Below, piece by piece: positions 1 to 8,929 of a DNA stretch of 15,090 nucleotides (its first letter is position 1; every line of letters begins with the position of its first letter). The position numbers and the translations under genes were made by a program. The notes under the pieces were generated by a model. That model ran no database searches and was not told the origin of the DNA. It was given only the letters and a program-made list of their open reading frames with translations. Source of the DNA: Acidobacteriota bacterium (GTDB taxonomy: Bacteria; Acidobacteriota; Blastocatellia; RBC074); NCBI GenBank assembly GCA_016710075.1, contig JADJLO010000036.1:1-15090 (forward strand). The letters run 5' to 3'.

Positions 1-2
1 TT

Positions 3-3000
3 TTAGAAGTTGATACGAGCGACGAACTGAATCATGCGTCCGCCCGGATCGTTTGCTTAGTTGACGTATCGCGATAGGCCTGGGTCACCTGACCGAAGGT
101 CTGACCGCCGAATCGCCTGCCGTATTCACATCGTTACCGGCATTGCGACGATGTAGTTGATGTGATTGAAGGCGTTGAGGAACTCGGCGCGGAATTCGAA
201 AGTTCACTGTCTGGTGAGTCTTCGTCTTCTTGACGATGCTCAGGTCATGGCGAGCAAGTTCCGGACCGTAGGCACGAGGTTGGTCATTACCACTGGCCGT
301 GAAGGCTGATGCAGCTGCCTCCGCTGGCTGGAGCAAGTAACGGCCGCGGGCGCCCAGGGCGCCATAGCCGTTAGCGGTTGTGGCGCTGACGTTGAAAGAG
401 CCTTGATCGTATCGATGATGTCCTGCGGCAGGAAGTAGGCGATCTTGGCGGCATCATTGAATCGCATTTTGACTTCCTTCTGCAGATCGTTGCAGGTCAC
501 ATGCCGACGAGACGGACGTTGCCCTATGTTGAACGGAGTACCGAGTTGAATCCGGGCGCGCCGTGGAATGCCCAACCGCCGATGATGCGATCGAGAAATG
601 CTCCGGGCCGCCGCCGATCCACTGATTCTTGCCGAAGGGCAGTTCCCATATCCAGTTCGCCTTGAATGCATGAATCACGGCAAACGGCGACAAGGTCTTG
701 CTCAACGATAAATCACGTAGCGTCGAGGGCTGGCCGGCAACTGCCGAGCTGCTTGCGAAAGCATTGGTGAATGCTCTTGAAAACACATAGTTGCCCTGAA
801 CCAGCAGGCCACGAGAGAGCCGGCGGCGGAGTTCGACCTGAATCGAGTCGTACCAGGTACGGCCATTGTTTTCGATCGACCATGCACACCCAGTTTTTGC
901 CAGGGTTGAGCAGGAAGAAATTGGCCGGCAGACCCGCTACCAGACCGTTCCCCTGAATGTAGCATTGCTGGTGGAAGTTGCTTGAGAAGGTTCCCCACTG
1001 AAGGACCATTCACTGCCAGCGCGCATTAACAAAGGTCGCGTTAGCGAACTGCGTCGAGGTATAGCGGGTACTATCGCCGGCATTGGCCGCCGCAACACCG
1101 CTGAAGAAAGCCAGCATGATCGGAAGCGGTACCGTGCCGGTGCCGGCTCCGGCATATCTGAACGTATTGCCGCGACCACCGGCAATATTTGCCGCCAGGT
1201 TGGCCTGCGCCAGTTTGAACTCGTTCAGGAACCCGTTCTCGATGAAGTTGGTTTCATTGAGGTTGTACTGCTGCCACAGCTTGACGCCGCGATTGGCGAC
1301 ATAGCGAACCTCGATAGCCGTATCACGGTTGATCTCACTGAATGCAGAAGCTCCAGGACTGGACATAGCCAATCTTGAGGTTCGGATTGAAAGCATTGGC
1401 CGAGTTGGTGATCAATCCTTCATTCGGATAGATCGGAGTGGTCGGGAATGCAGGCTGTGCCAACTGGTTCTTGTTGCGGAACAGAATCGGGAGGGTACCC
1501 AGATTGTTAAGGGTCAGGTTGCGCGAGGCATCGATCGTGAGGCCGGGGTTGCTGGCATAGATGCTCTGGAAAACGTTCATCCCCTCACGATTGTAGGCAA
1601 TCGAATAACCTCCACGAAAAACCGTTTGACCGCCCTGACCGAAGATGAATTTGCCCAACGAGTTCTTGAAATTCGGCGACCATGCCACTCCAAGACTAGG
1701 CGCAAAATTCTTATAGTCGGTGTTATAGGCGTTGGTGGAAGACTTGAACTGAGTGAATGTCGTCACCTTGCCGCCGCTGGCGCCGGGCTTGAAGAGCCCG
1801 CCGGGGCCGGAAATACCGAACAACTCATCGAAAGTGGTCTGAGAAAGCACCTCGTTCAATGAGCGAGAACGGGCAATTGAACCTCCCAACGCTATCCATA
1901 ATTGATTGTCACGTTCGAATCCACACGCCCCGCATCCTGGGCGAAAATACCAACTTCACGCTGTCGACCACGCTGGACGTTTTCTCCGAGATACGTGTAC
2001 TGGTTGTTCTTCTCGCTCAAAACAGCCAAGCCGATTGCAGTCACGCGCCCGACCAGGGTTGCAGAAAGCCCCCCTTGCTGCGGCGAGGTTGGTGGCACGC
2101 TCCGGGAAGTTGGTGGTGTTGAACATCAGATCGGCCGGATCACGGGAAGCAACTCCAAGCGTGATGCTCGGAACCTGCGTCTGAGACCAACTCCACAAAT
2201 TAATCTGAGTGAAAGTGCCGCCGAAGCTCATCGAATGCGAGCCCTTCGTCCAGGTCAATGTATCCGAGAATTGCCAGACAGGAGCGTTTCTGCGGCTGGG
2301 GCCGGTCGAAACGGTAGCGCCGCTGATGCCGGCTGCGCCGATGCCGATGCTGAATCCATCCTGATTGGCCAGCGAACCGGTAAACTGTCCCTGTTGACGT
2401 TCGGGAAGAACAGAACCGTGTTGCCCGTCAGCCCGAAGCGGGCTTCATTGACGACCGTCGGGGTGAATGTCGAACGGAGAGCGGTCGTATTCGAGAAACG
2501 GTTCGACCCTGGAATCCCTGGTTGGGGAAGTTCGGAAATGCCGGGTCGGTTGAGTTCAGGAAGTCGACAACACCGGTGAATTTCTGGTAATTCCAGACAT
2601 TCTCGATCTTGTGCTTGCTGGTCACATTGAGATCGAAGCGCACTGTCGGGAAGAAACGAGACTGACCGCCGGTGTTCTGGAAGCTGAAGAGCTCAGTGTT
2701 GGGATCGGTCAGCGCCGTGATAAGGCCGCCGGTTCTAGCTGTCGAATTGCAAATATCGAGCAGCAACTGGGCGATGGTCGGATCGGGTGTCGCGGTGTGA
2801 CCATTCGCAGCCGCCACCATGTGTAAAGGTTGACGGTGTTGGTGCCTGTTGAAGTGACATACTTGAAATTGCCCTGGCGCGGCTTCTGTAAGTATCGTGC
2901 GCTGGCGCGATGCGGCTTCAGGAATTCGATACTCTTCGTAGTTGACGAAGAAGAATGCCTTGTCACGGCCATCAAACGCGGCCGGGCCGAAGAATTTCTT

Positions 3001-3895
3001 GGGCAGCCAGATCGGTCCGCCCAGACGGAAACCATACTGGTTGATCAACACACGGTCGCGCGGGGCCCTGCCGGTTTTGGCATCGGGCCTGAGATCGCGG
3101 TTGTTGAACCAGTAGTTGGCATTCAACGCGGGATTGCGGTGATACTCGTAAAGACTGCCATGGAACTGATTGGAGCCCGAGCGTCACGAACTTGATCTGC
3201 ACGGCGCCTTCACTCCGAGCTCTCGGCTCCCGGTGATGCCGTGGAGACGGTCACTTCATCCACTGCGTCAACGCGGGGCGGACATATGTGAAAAATCCGT
3301 CTGACGATTTAAGAACGTTATCCTGAACGTTGACGCCGTCTATCGTGATATTAAGCGCGCCCTTTGGAAGCCCGTTGATGGTGGAAGTGAGACGGCCCGG
3401 CGTGTTCGCACCGGGAAGCAGCAGAATCCCAGATCCAGCGCATCGCGCGAGGTGAAGGGATCTCGGTGATCTGTCGCCCTGTGATTGTCGTGCTGATTGC
3501 CGCCGACTGGGTTTGCAGCACCTCAGCTCCACCCTGGACAATGACAGACTCTGATGGAGCACCGACTTCGAGCGACACGTTCACCGTCGCGGAACTGCCG
3601 CGTCAACCCTTGACATCCTTGAACCACCGCCTTCTTGAAGCCTGTGGCCTCAATCGTCACGGTGTAAGCCCGACACCAAGTGCGGGCACATTGTGGAGCC
3701 CCGAGCCGCTGGTGACGACTTTGAATTCGGCGCCGGTTGAATTGCTCTTGATAGTGATCGTCGCGCCGGCGACCACTGCACCCTGCGGGTCCGATACGAC
3801 TCCGGAGATAGACGAGGTTTGTGCAAAGGCAACCAGGCCGGCCGCCAGCATTATCGTCACGCTGATGAGGAGCCGGAAGCATATTCCGTTCCCAT
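3..3895 (-). CDS. Oar-like TonB-dependent receptor with N-terminal carboxypeptidase-regulatory domain (frameshifted)
   Basis: Probable outer-membrane receptor of the Oar-like group that is expanded in Acidobacteriota; the ligand is unknown. The gene is reconstructed across frames. A signal peptide (LLISVTIMLAAGLVAFAQ) is followed by a carboxypeptidase-regulatory/CnaB-like domain (SGVVSDPQGAVVAGATITI, about 3810-3690). The plug (about 3560-3200) carries ITIDGVNVQDN and DEVTVSTA. The family hallmarks NANYWFNNRD, RLGGPIWLPKKFF and KAFFFVNYEEYR follow (about 3120-2930), then a long beta-barrel. The gene ends with GGRMIQFVARINF and a TAA at 3-5, a typical aromatic-terminated barrel C-terminus. The span equals about 1,297 codons, normal for the family. 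The ATG at 3893-3895 is chosen because AGGAGG lies 8 nt upstream; one base is missing just after it (an extra A in the GGGAA run restores the frame into the signal peptide). At least eight further frame changes occur. The function call is secure; sequence errors are the likely cause of the breaks. Confidence 0.92.
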
Positions 3896-3903
3896 GTTAT
3901 CTT

Positions 3904-3909
3904 CCTCCT
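3904..3909 (-). promoter_or_regulatory. Shine-Dalgarno site of the Oar-like receptor
   Basis: AGGAGG on the minus strand, 8 nt before the ATG at 3895. It fixes the start codon although the frame is lost within the next few codons, and it argues that the start of this gene is under normal selection. Confidence 0.75.
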
Positions 3910-4176
3910 GATAAGATCTCGCTTAATACGAAAGCTGTATGTACTGATTCCGAATTGTCTTTTTGTTTTACTAGGATCTCTCCGGCGCTTTAATTCATAT
4001 CTATTCAACAATTTAAAGTGGTCGGAGTCGTAATGAAGAGCGATGAATCCGATGCAAAAATTATGCCTCATTAAATCCCTCCATTAATGATTGATAAACA
4101 GGATACTTAGCGAATTTTCATCTTCCAGAAAAGACAAGCTTCTCCATTTTCTGGATTAGATTGGCGAATTTGGATA

Positions 4177-4211
4177 AAACGAGTTGGGACCGCAGGCGTC
4201 CCAACTCGTTT
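4177..4211. repeat. Perfect hairpin, 14-bp stem and 7-nt loop, with GGGACCGCAGGCGTCCC core
   Basis: The left arm AAACGAGTTGGGAC (4177-4190) and right arm GTCCCAACTCGTTT (4198-4211) pair perfectly around the loop CGCAGGC. The 17-bp core (4186-4202) is identical to the start of the repeat at 8930, but the outer stem is different and still fully paired. It lies upstream of both neighbouring genes, so it is not a terminator for either. It is probably a dispersed extragenic palindrome. Confidence 0.8.
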
Positions 4212-4315
4212 GGCTTAATCTCGTTTTGCTTGATTTCCTCTTTCGTTTTTAGGGATAGTTGCGTATTTTCCAGAAAGAAAAAAATCGCTGCATCGAGAGG
4301 GGAAGGATTGTTGTT

Positions 4316-5515
4316 ATGAGAAGAGGGAGAGGGAACATCGCGGTTGCTATTCTGGTGTTGATTGTCATGAGTTCCGGTGGACATGCGCAGAACAGAACGC
4401 TCGGCGTTCAGTTCTTTCTGCCTGGAGGGATGCTTCCGCAAAAGGAAGTAACATTCACCCGGAACCCGCCCGGCATGGAGACATTCACGAGTGACCGGAC
4501 AGGAAAATATTCGGCGACAATCAGCGAAGGAGTAAAAGATTCGATTCATCATCCCCTCGGACAAGAAGAGTTACGGAATGACGACCATAAGGTTGTAAAA
4601 AACCGATTCCGGGTCTGAATTCATCCCATTTTTCTCAGTCCGCTGGAATTCGATCTGGAATCGATGCCGTCAACGGCAAAGGATCCTGCCTCGTTTGACG
4701 AGAAGGTCCCGCCTGAGGCGAAGGCCATTTTCGAAGGGGCGCTTCAGTCTGCGAAAACCCGAAGCATGGGATCCACGATCAGCGATCTGACAAAGGCTCT
4801 GTCGCTTTATCCGCAATACATGAGGCTTCTTAATTATCTGGGTCTGCAATATTTCAACAATGAGCGGTATGACGAGGCGTCAGCGGCATTCATACAGGCA
4901 TTGACGATCAGCCATAAATATCCGACGGGGTTGATCAATCTGGGATCGACCTTGAATCGACAGGGCAAATACAATCAGGCGGTAGTGGTTCTGAATTATC
5001 TGGTAAATTCATATCCTGATTTCACGATTGCACGGTTGCCGCTGGCAGATGCCTTGACGCGAGCGCAGCAGTGGGATGAAGCAGGCGAGCAGTTGCGCAT
5101 GGCGCTGGCGGACAAGAATCTGGGTGACTCGCCCAGAGCCGAAGCACATCTGCTTTTAAGCCGTGTCCTGGTGCGAGAAGAGCGATACATCGGCGCCAGG
5201 GCTGAGATCGAAAAAGCCATTGCGGCAAAGCCCGATGGGCCCAACGTGCCCGAGGCCTGGCTCATGCTCGCCAACGTCCTCGTCCAGATGAAGAAGCCCG
5301 AGGAGGCTGAGCAGGCATTTATTTCGGCTTATCAAAAAGGCGGAAGCGTCTGGCCATCGTACAGTTTCAACTCGGCCTGCTCTATTGGCGACATGCAGAA
5401 ATTCGAGGAATCGCTGCGCGCTTATGATAAGTATCTTGCGGATGTGCCTGGTTCAGCCGGTCTGCCTCAATTCAAAGAGGCCTACGAAAAGACCAAAGCT
5501 GCGCTTAAGAAATAG
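4316..5515 (+). CDS. Secreted TPR-repeat protein with N-terminal carboxypeptidase-regulatory-like domain (N-terminal part frameshifted)
   Basis: Exported protein with a beta-sandwich-like N-terminus and tetratricopeptide repeats, a combination common in Acidobacteriota; it probably mediates protein contacts in the periplasm, exact role unknown. A signal peptide (NIAVAILVLIVMSSGGHAQ) is followed by a domain starting LGVQFFLPGGMLPQKEVTF. From 4664 the frame is clean for 283 codons, with TPR units such as MRLLNYLGLQYFNNERYDEA, PTGLINLGSTLNRQGKYNQA and AEAHLLLSRVLVREERYIGA, ending at TAG 5513-5515. The ATG at 4316 has the purine-rich GAGAGGGGAAGGA (4295-4307) upstream. Between about 4540 and 4625 the frame is lost and regained: the other frame reads IIPSDKKSYGMTTIRL, then an in-frame TAA at 4596, then KTDSGSEFIP, then back to IFLSPLEFDLES. 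These pieces join into one protein, so the downstream ATG at 4664 is probably not the real start. It is divergent from the receptor gene. Confidence 0.85.
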
Positions 5516-5645
5516 ATTACGAAACAAACGAAATGAACGAAACAGGCGAAAATTATCAGACGGTCAAGGTGCCTGATATTCACGAAATACCCTGTATTTG
5601 TTTGCTTTCATCTGTTTCGCAGTCTTCTTCCTCTGTTTCGTAATC
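5515..5645. repeat. Inverted repeat with GAAACRAACGAAAT words, directly after the TPR gene
   Basis: GATTACGAAACA (5515-5526) is perfectly inverted as TGTTTCGTAATC (5634-5645), starting on the last base of the TPR stop codon. The interior holds several GAAA(C/T)-type words (ACGAAATGAACGAAACAGG, 5528-5546, and reverse-strand counterparts near 5600-5640) plus a short stem TATCAG/CTGATA. A closely similar segment occurs inverted at about 11110-11145. Its position fits an extragenic palindrome that could also act as a 3' mRNA end structure; there is no clear T-tract. Confidence 0.65.
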
Positions 5646-5650
5646 GTAAT

Positions 5651-5730
5651 CGTAACTGCTCAGCCTGGTCTTTTGTATTTGATGGATTTCGTGGAAATAA
5701 AGGTATTTTTCATCGCCAAGAACGCCAAGA
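5651..5730. repeat. Left arm of the long inverted repeat (hairpin element, pre-IS part)
   Basis: This segment reads outward to inward: GTAACTGCTCAGCC, a TGGTCTTT word, then GGAATAAAGGTATTT-like sequence and CATCGCCAAGAACGCCAAGA. The same order is found on the reverse strand at 7536-7611, with the inner roughly 37 bp almost identical and small indels further out. The arm is cut at 5730 by the IS element. Confidence 0.8.
5726..5730. repeat. Target-site duplication CAAGA, left copy
   Basis: CAAGA immediately outside the left terminal inverted repeat; the same five bases lie immediately outside the right one at 7419-7423. The host repeat itself contains CAAGA several times, so chance similarity is possible, but joining at this word restores the host arm. 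Confidence 0.65.
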
Positions 5731-5747
5731 GAGATCGCTTAAAAACT
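5731..5747. repeat. IS left terminal inverted repeat
   Basis: GAGATCGCTTAAAAACT, perfect inverted match to 7402-7418. Similarity stops sharply on both sides of the 17 bp apart from the flanking CAAGA. Confidence 0.85.
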
Positions 5748-5788
5748 GTGCAATTGGGCAAGCTTCAGCGGGCTACCTAGTCCGCACT

Positions 5789-7341
5789 TCAGATACTCTG
5801 CGGTTGTAGAGCAGGTTCCAAAATGCGGACTATGCGTTTGCAATTGACGACGACGGCAAGCAAGAGGTACTGCACTTTCACTCTAAATCTGTGGCGATAC
5901 CGAACGTGACGGCCCGAATGCCAACGTACCAGTTCGTTCAACTTTCGTTCAATTCTGGGATGTTCTTTGCGTATCTGCTTGTACTCGTCTGTCGTCACAC
6001 GTTGTTGAACTGCTTTCAAGTACCGCTCCGATGAAATCGTTATGATAGACTCTGCGACCCCGGTTTTGTTCCAGGCATGAGGAATTGCGCATTCAATGGG
6101 CAGATTCCTGCATTTTTTGACACTGTAGTAAAAAATCCAAACCGTGATTGATATCATCGCGGTAGCGCTTTGGGTCGTTTCTCCTTGCGGGCAAGTCAAT
6201 TCGTCGCCCGTCTCGTTGAGCGTAAAATCATCCAGTTGAAACAACTCCGGATGACGTGGTTGTTGCCCTTTCGGCGGTACGTAGACCGTTAATTGCGGCC
6301 CCGTTTCGTCATCACTGAGAGATTTTAAGAACGGCGCCGTTGTAGCCGATAGTATCAAATCGACAAGCTTTCGATGTCGTTCCCGTGGACTGCTTCCTCC
6401 TGCTCGATGAGCGGTCTGGCGTTGGCGGCTTCGTCAGCATTGGCCGGTAAGACATCGATTCCGCAGATCAATTCGGAATCAGAGTCGAGGCACATCGAGC
6501 ATATAGCCATCGTAGTAATTAATCTTGTTTGCCGCTACGCGCATCCGGATCTTTCAATGAGATTATTTTGTCGCCGGTCTTCGGCTCCCGATCTTTGAGT
6601 ATTTTGTGTCCCAGTTTCAACGGTTTCAAACGATTCTCGCTCGCTCTCTGAGCATAGACTCGATTCGTTCAAACGATTGCGCCAGTCATCACCCCACGCG
6701 ACCAGTTCCCGCAAGTGCTCGACTCCGGTGCAGCAACCTCGCTTCGTCTCTCAGATCAACTGTCGTTTGGCGAACCTCTTCTGCTCGTCGGCGATGCGTG
6801 GCCACCTCTTCTGGCGTGAAGCATTCTGCTGCATCAAGGATCCGCGTCCGAATCTGCGCGACCAGTTGAATTGTCGCTGGTGCGGCAATATTGGCCAGCA
6901 CGTGCGTTGCATCTTTGAGCCGCAAACGATCTTTAACTAAACCGGCCTCTCGCGCCTGTCGCAGAATCTCGTGAAAGATCCGGTTGAATCGTTCTTCCCC
7001 AAGACGGGTTCGGAATTGCGATAACAGACTTGGCTCAGGCAAATCTGCGTCCAGCGGCAGATCGAGGAAGAGTCGGTATGCAACGTTTACCTGTGCCTCC
7101 CGGATCACTCGTTCATCCGACAGCCCGTAATGGAATTGCAACAGTAGCAGCTTTAGCAATCGGACCGGATCGAGAGCCCTCGCCCCATCCAGGCGAATAG
7201 CAGTCTGCGACTAGCGCTCGGCATGGAGTAAAATCAATTGCTGTCTTGAGACGTCTCGGAAGTAGTGATCTGCTGGTACCATCTTCTCGTATGTCTGCAG
7301 ATCGAGAGGCGTCAACTCGGGATCATAGTTTCTTTGAGCAT
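5789..7341 (-). CDS. IS1182-family transposase (frameshifted)
   Basis: DDE-type transposase that moves the surrounding element. The pieces read in order. N-terminus: MLK then NYDPELTPLDLQTYEKMVPA and AIDFTPCRALVADCY. Conserved block: LDPVRLLKLLLLQFHYGLSD, VAYRLFLDLPLDADLPEPS, LSQFRTRLGEERFNRIFHE and RLRLKDATHVLANIAAP. Middle: DPDAR, GYMLDV and IDVLPANADEAANARPLIEQ. C-terminus: HPELFQLDDFTLNETGDELT, EYKQIRKEHPRIERKLNELV, KVQYLLLAVVVNCKRIVRIL and a stop at 5789. The span equals about 518 codons, full length for the family. The start at 7341 is chosen because it begins the family N-terminus; one A is missing from the AAA run right after it. Several more frame changes lie near 7200, 6700, 6400 and 6350. 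As sequenced it could not make a transposase, but the perfect element ends suggest a recent copy, so the breaks may be errors. Confidence 0.9.
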
Positions 7342-7401
7342 CGCATTCTCTCGGTTATCTTCGCGGTGTTGAAAATTTACAACTTGATGGGAGATGCAGC
7401 A

Positions 7402-7418
7402 AGTTTTTAAGCGATCTC
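7402..7418. repeat. IS right terminal inverted repeat
   Basis: AGTTTTTAAGCGATCTC, the exact complement of the left end at 5731-5747. Confidence 0.85.
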
Positions 7419-7423
7419 CAAGA
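7419..7423. repeat. Target-site duplication CAAGA, right copy
   Basis: CAAGA directly after the right terminal repeat, matching 5726-5730. It is followed by GGGCCAAGAAACGCCAAGAG, which continues the interrupted host repeat. Confidence 0.65.
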
Positions 7424-7520
7424 GGGCCAAGAAACGCCAAGAGGATTTCGGGGAGTGATTCATACTTTACTTTTAAAACCGGCTAAAATCGAGATGTCAG
7501 GCCAAATCCCGGCTATCCAT
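7424..7520. other. Remainder of the left arm plus central loop of the host inverted repeat
   Basis: Bases 7424-7445 (GGGCCAAGAAACGCCAAGAGG) continue the left arm beyond the IS and match the inner right arm on the other strand. From about 7446 to 7520 the sequence diverges and would form the loop; no gene is visible. The non-coding stretch between the transposase start (7342) and the MFS start (7645) thus consists of IS end, arm remnant, loop and right arm. Confidence 0.6.
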
Positions 7521-7613
7521 CCTTGGCGTTCTTGGCTTCTCTTGGCGTTCTTGGCGATGAAAAATACCTTTATTCCCACTTAATCTAAAGACCAGGGGGC
7601 TGAGCAGTTACTC
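7521..7613. repeat. Right arm of the long inverted repeat
   Basis: CCTTGGCGTTCTTGGC, TCTCTTGGCGTTCTTGGCGA, then TGAAAAATACCTTTATT and TGAGCAGTTAC, the reverse complement of 5651-5730 plus the post-IS remnant at 7419-7445. It ends only about 31 bp before the ATG of the MFS gene, so the promoter of that gene must lie in or across the repeat. Confidence 0.8.
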
Positions 7614-7644
7614 GTAATCTTCTTTTTCCGGAAGGGATTAATCC

Positions 7645-8905
7645 ATGCAGGCTGTAGTATCCAAAATCAAACATCTGCGCTGGTATATCTGTGCGCTGCT
7701 CTTTTTGCGGCGACGATCAACTATCTCGTTCCGCCAGGTGATCGCCACGCTCAAGCCGGTGCTGCAAAAAGAGGGCATCTGGGATGACATCGGCTACAGT
7801 TGGGTGGTTTCTTCTTTCAGACGTATGCGATAGGGCTGCTGGTCTCGGCCGAGTCATGGACTGGCTTGGAACGCGAAAAAGGATTCTCGCTGTCGGTCAT
7901 CTTCCGGAGTTTTGCGGCGATGGCGCATGCGTTTGCATCCTCGGTTGCAAGCTTCATGTGGCGCGGTTTGCACTGGGTCTGGGGGAAGCGCGGGAAACTT
8001 TCCGGCTTCGATCAAAACAGGTGCGGAGTGGTTTCCGAAGACGGAGCGGGCGCTGGCGACAGGCATCTTCAATGCGGGAACCAACGTCGGTATTCTGGTC
8101 GCCGCAGCGATTGTGCCGCCGATCACCCTTTATTTCGGCTGGAAATGGGCATTCATCGTCACGGGGCTGGTGGGATTCGTCTGGTTGATCTTCTGGATAG
8201 CGATCTACAGGCGACCCTGAGGAACACACTCGCCTTTCACAGGAAGAGCTGGAACATATCAAGAGCAACCACCGGACACCGAAGTCCACATTCCATGGTC
8301 GCAACTGCTGACTCACCGCCAGACCTGGGCCTTTGCCGTCGGCAAGTTCATGACCGATCCGATCTGGTGGATCTATCTCTTCTGGCTTCCGGATTTTCTC
8401 AACCGGAAGCACGGCATCGACCTGAAAAGTGTCGGATTGCCACTGATTGTGGTCTACCTGATAGCCGACATCGGCAGCGTTGGAGGAGCTGGATCTCATC
8501 GACCTTGATCAAGCGCGGATGGACGATCAACCGGGCGCGCAAGACGGCCATGCTCATCTGCGCGATTTCCGCGGTCCCGGTGGTGTTTGCCGCCAATGTC
8601 CCCAACGCATGGGGAGCGGTCCTGCTGGTGGGGCTCGCCGCTGCCGCACATCAGGCTGGTCGGCGAACATCTACGACCGCTTCGGACATGTTCCCGCGCA
8701 AGGCAGTCGGTTCGGTTGTCGGCATCGGAGGCATGGCCGGGGCGGTCGGCGGGAATGCTGATATCGAAGCTGGTGGGCTGCTTATTTGCAGTTCACTGGG
8801 AGCTATGTTCCGATCTTCATCATCGCCGGATCGACTTATCTGATCGCTCTGCTGATCGTCCACCTGCTGGTTCCAAGGCTGGAACCGGCCGAGCTGGGCG
8901 CATAG
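7645..8905 (+). CDS. MFS transporter, ACS family, hexuronate/sugar-acid type (frameshifted)
   Basis: Inner-membrane proton-coupled importer of the anion:cation symporter family; by resemblance it takes up hexuronates or related sugar acids, though the exact substrate cannot be told. The pieces read: MQAVVSKIKHLRWYICALLF, a garbled INYLDRQ motif, VIATLKPVLQKEGIWDDIGY, FSLSVIF and FAAMAHAFASSVASFM, ALGLGEA, ATGIFNAGTNVGILVAA, GWKWAFIVTGLVGFVWLIFW, KFMTDPIWWIYLFWLPDFL, RKTAMLICAISAVPVVFAA, FPRKAVGSVVGIGGMAGA, and a C-terminus LIVHLLVPRLEPAELGA with TAG at 8903-8905. The span equals 420 codons, the normal family length with 12 predicted membrane helices. The start is supported by GGAAGGG (7630-7636), 8 nt before the ATG. 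Frame changes lie near 7705, 7820, 7860, 7990, 8215, 8490, 8660 and 8755. The gene stands alone between the hairpin element and a convergent gene. Confidence 0.92.
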
Positions 8906-8929
8906 CAGGGAAGTTATGACACGGCTGAC

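Larger units (their letters stand above)
3896..4315. other. Divergent intergenic region between the receptor and TPR genes
   Basis: About 420 bp, AT-richer than its surroundings, lying between two divergent start codons, so it should hold both promoters. No convincing -35/-10 pair could be picked by eye. It contains the hairpin at 4177-4211 and a weaker inverted repeat (CCAGAAAA at about 4126-4133 against TTTTCTGG at about 4148-4155). A minus-strand open frame across 4118-4564 overlaps these and the 5' end of the TPR gene; it resembles no known protein and is not called. Confidence 0.6.
5731..7418 (-). mobile_element. IS1182-family insertion sequence, 1,688 bp
   Basis: The element is bounded by 17-bp perfect inverted repeats, GAGATCGCTTAAAAACT at 5731-5747 and its complement at 7402-7418. 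It is flanked by CAAGA on both sides and carries one transposase gene on the minus strand, with about 58 and 61 bp of non-coding sequence at the ends. Length and layout fit the IS1182 family. It sits inside the left arm of a long host inverted repeat. Confidence 0.85.

Noticed and set aside
1329..2579. Plus-strand open frames of 177 and 225 codons across the receptor gene
   Set aside because: They are antisense to clearly conserved barrel sequence on the minus strand and read as low-information, Arg-rich shadow proteins.
4177..4211. Hairpin as an intrinsic terminator
   Set aside because: It lies upstream of both divergent genes and no uninterrupted T-tract follows directly on either strand.
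4118..4564. Minus-strand open frame of 148 codons over the TPR 5' end and the intergenic region
   Set aside because: It overlaps the signal-peptide region of the TPR gene antisense, runs through the hairpin at 4177, and shows no domain or plausible ribosome binding site.
4590..4630. Programmed translational frameshifting in the TPR gene
   Set aside because: The A-run is tempting, but similar breaks occur throughout unrelated genes in this window, so a shared technical cause is simpler.
4664..4666. ATG at 4664 as the true start of the TPR protein
   Set aside because: Upstream pieces in other frames continue the same protein (IPIFLSPL-type junction, N-terminal domain, signal peptide), and no ribosome binding site precedes 4664.
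5700..7560. Repeated GCCAAGAACGCCAAGAG units as a CRISPR array
   Set aside because: Units are adjacent or inverted, with no regular spacers and no cas genes; they are arms of a palindrome.
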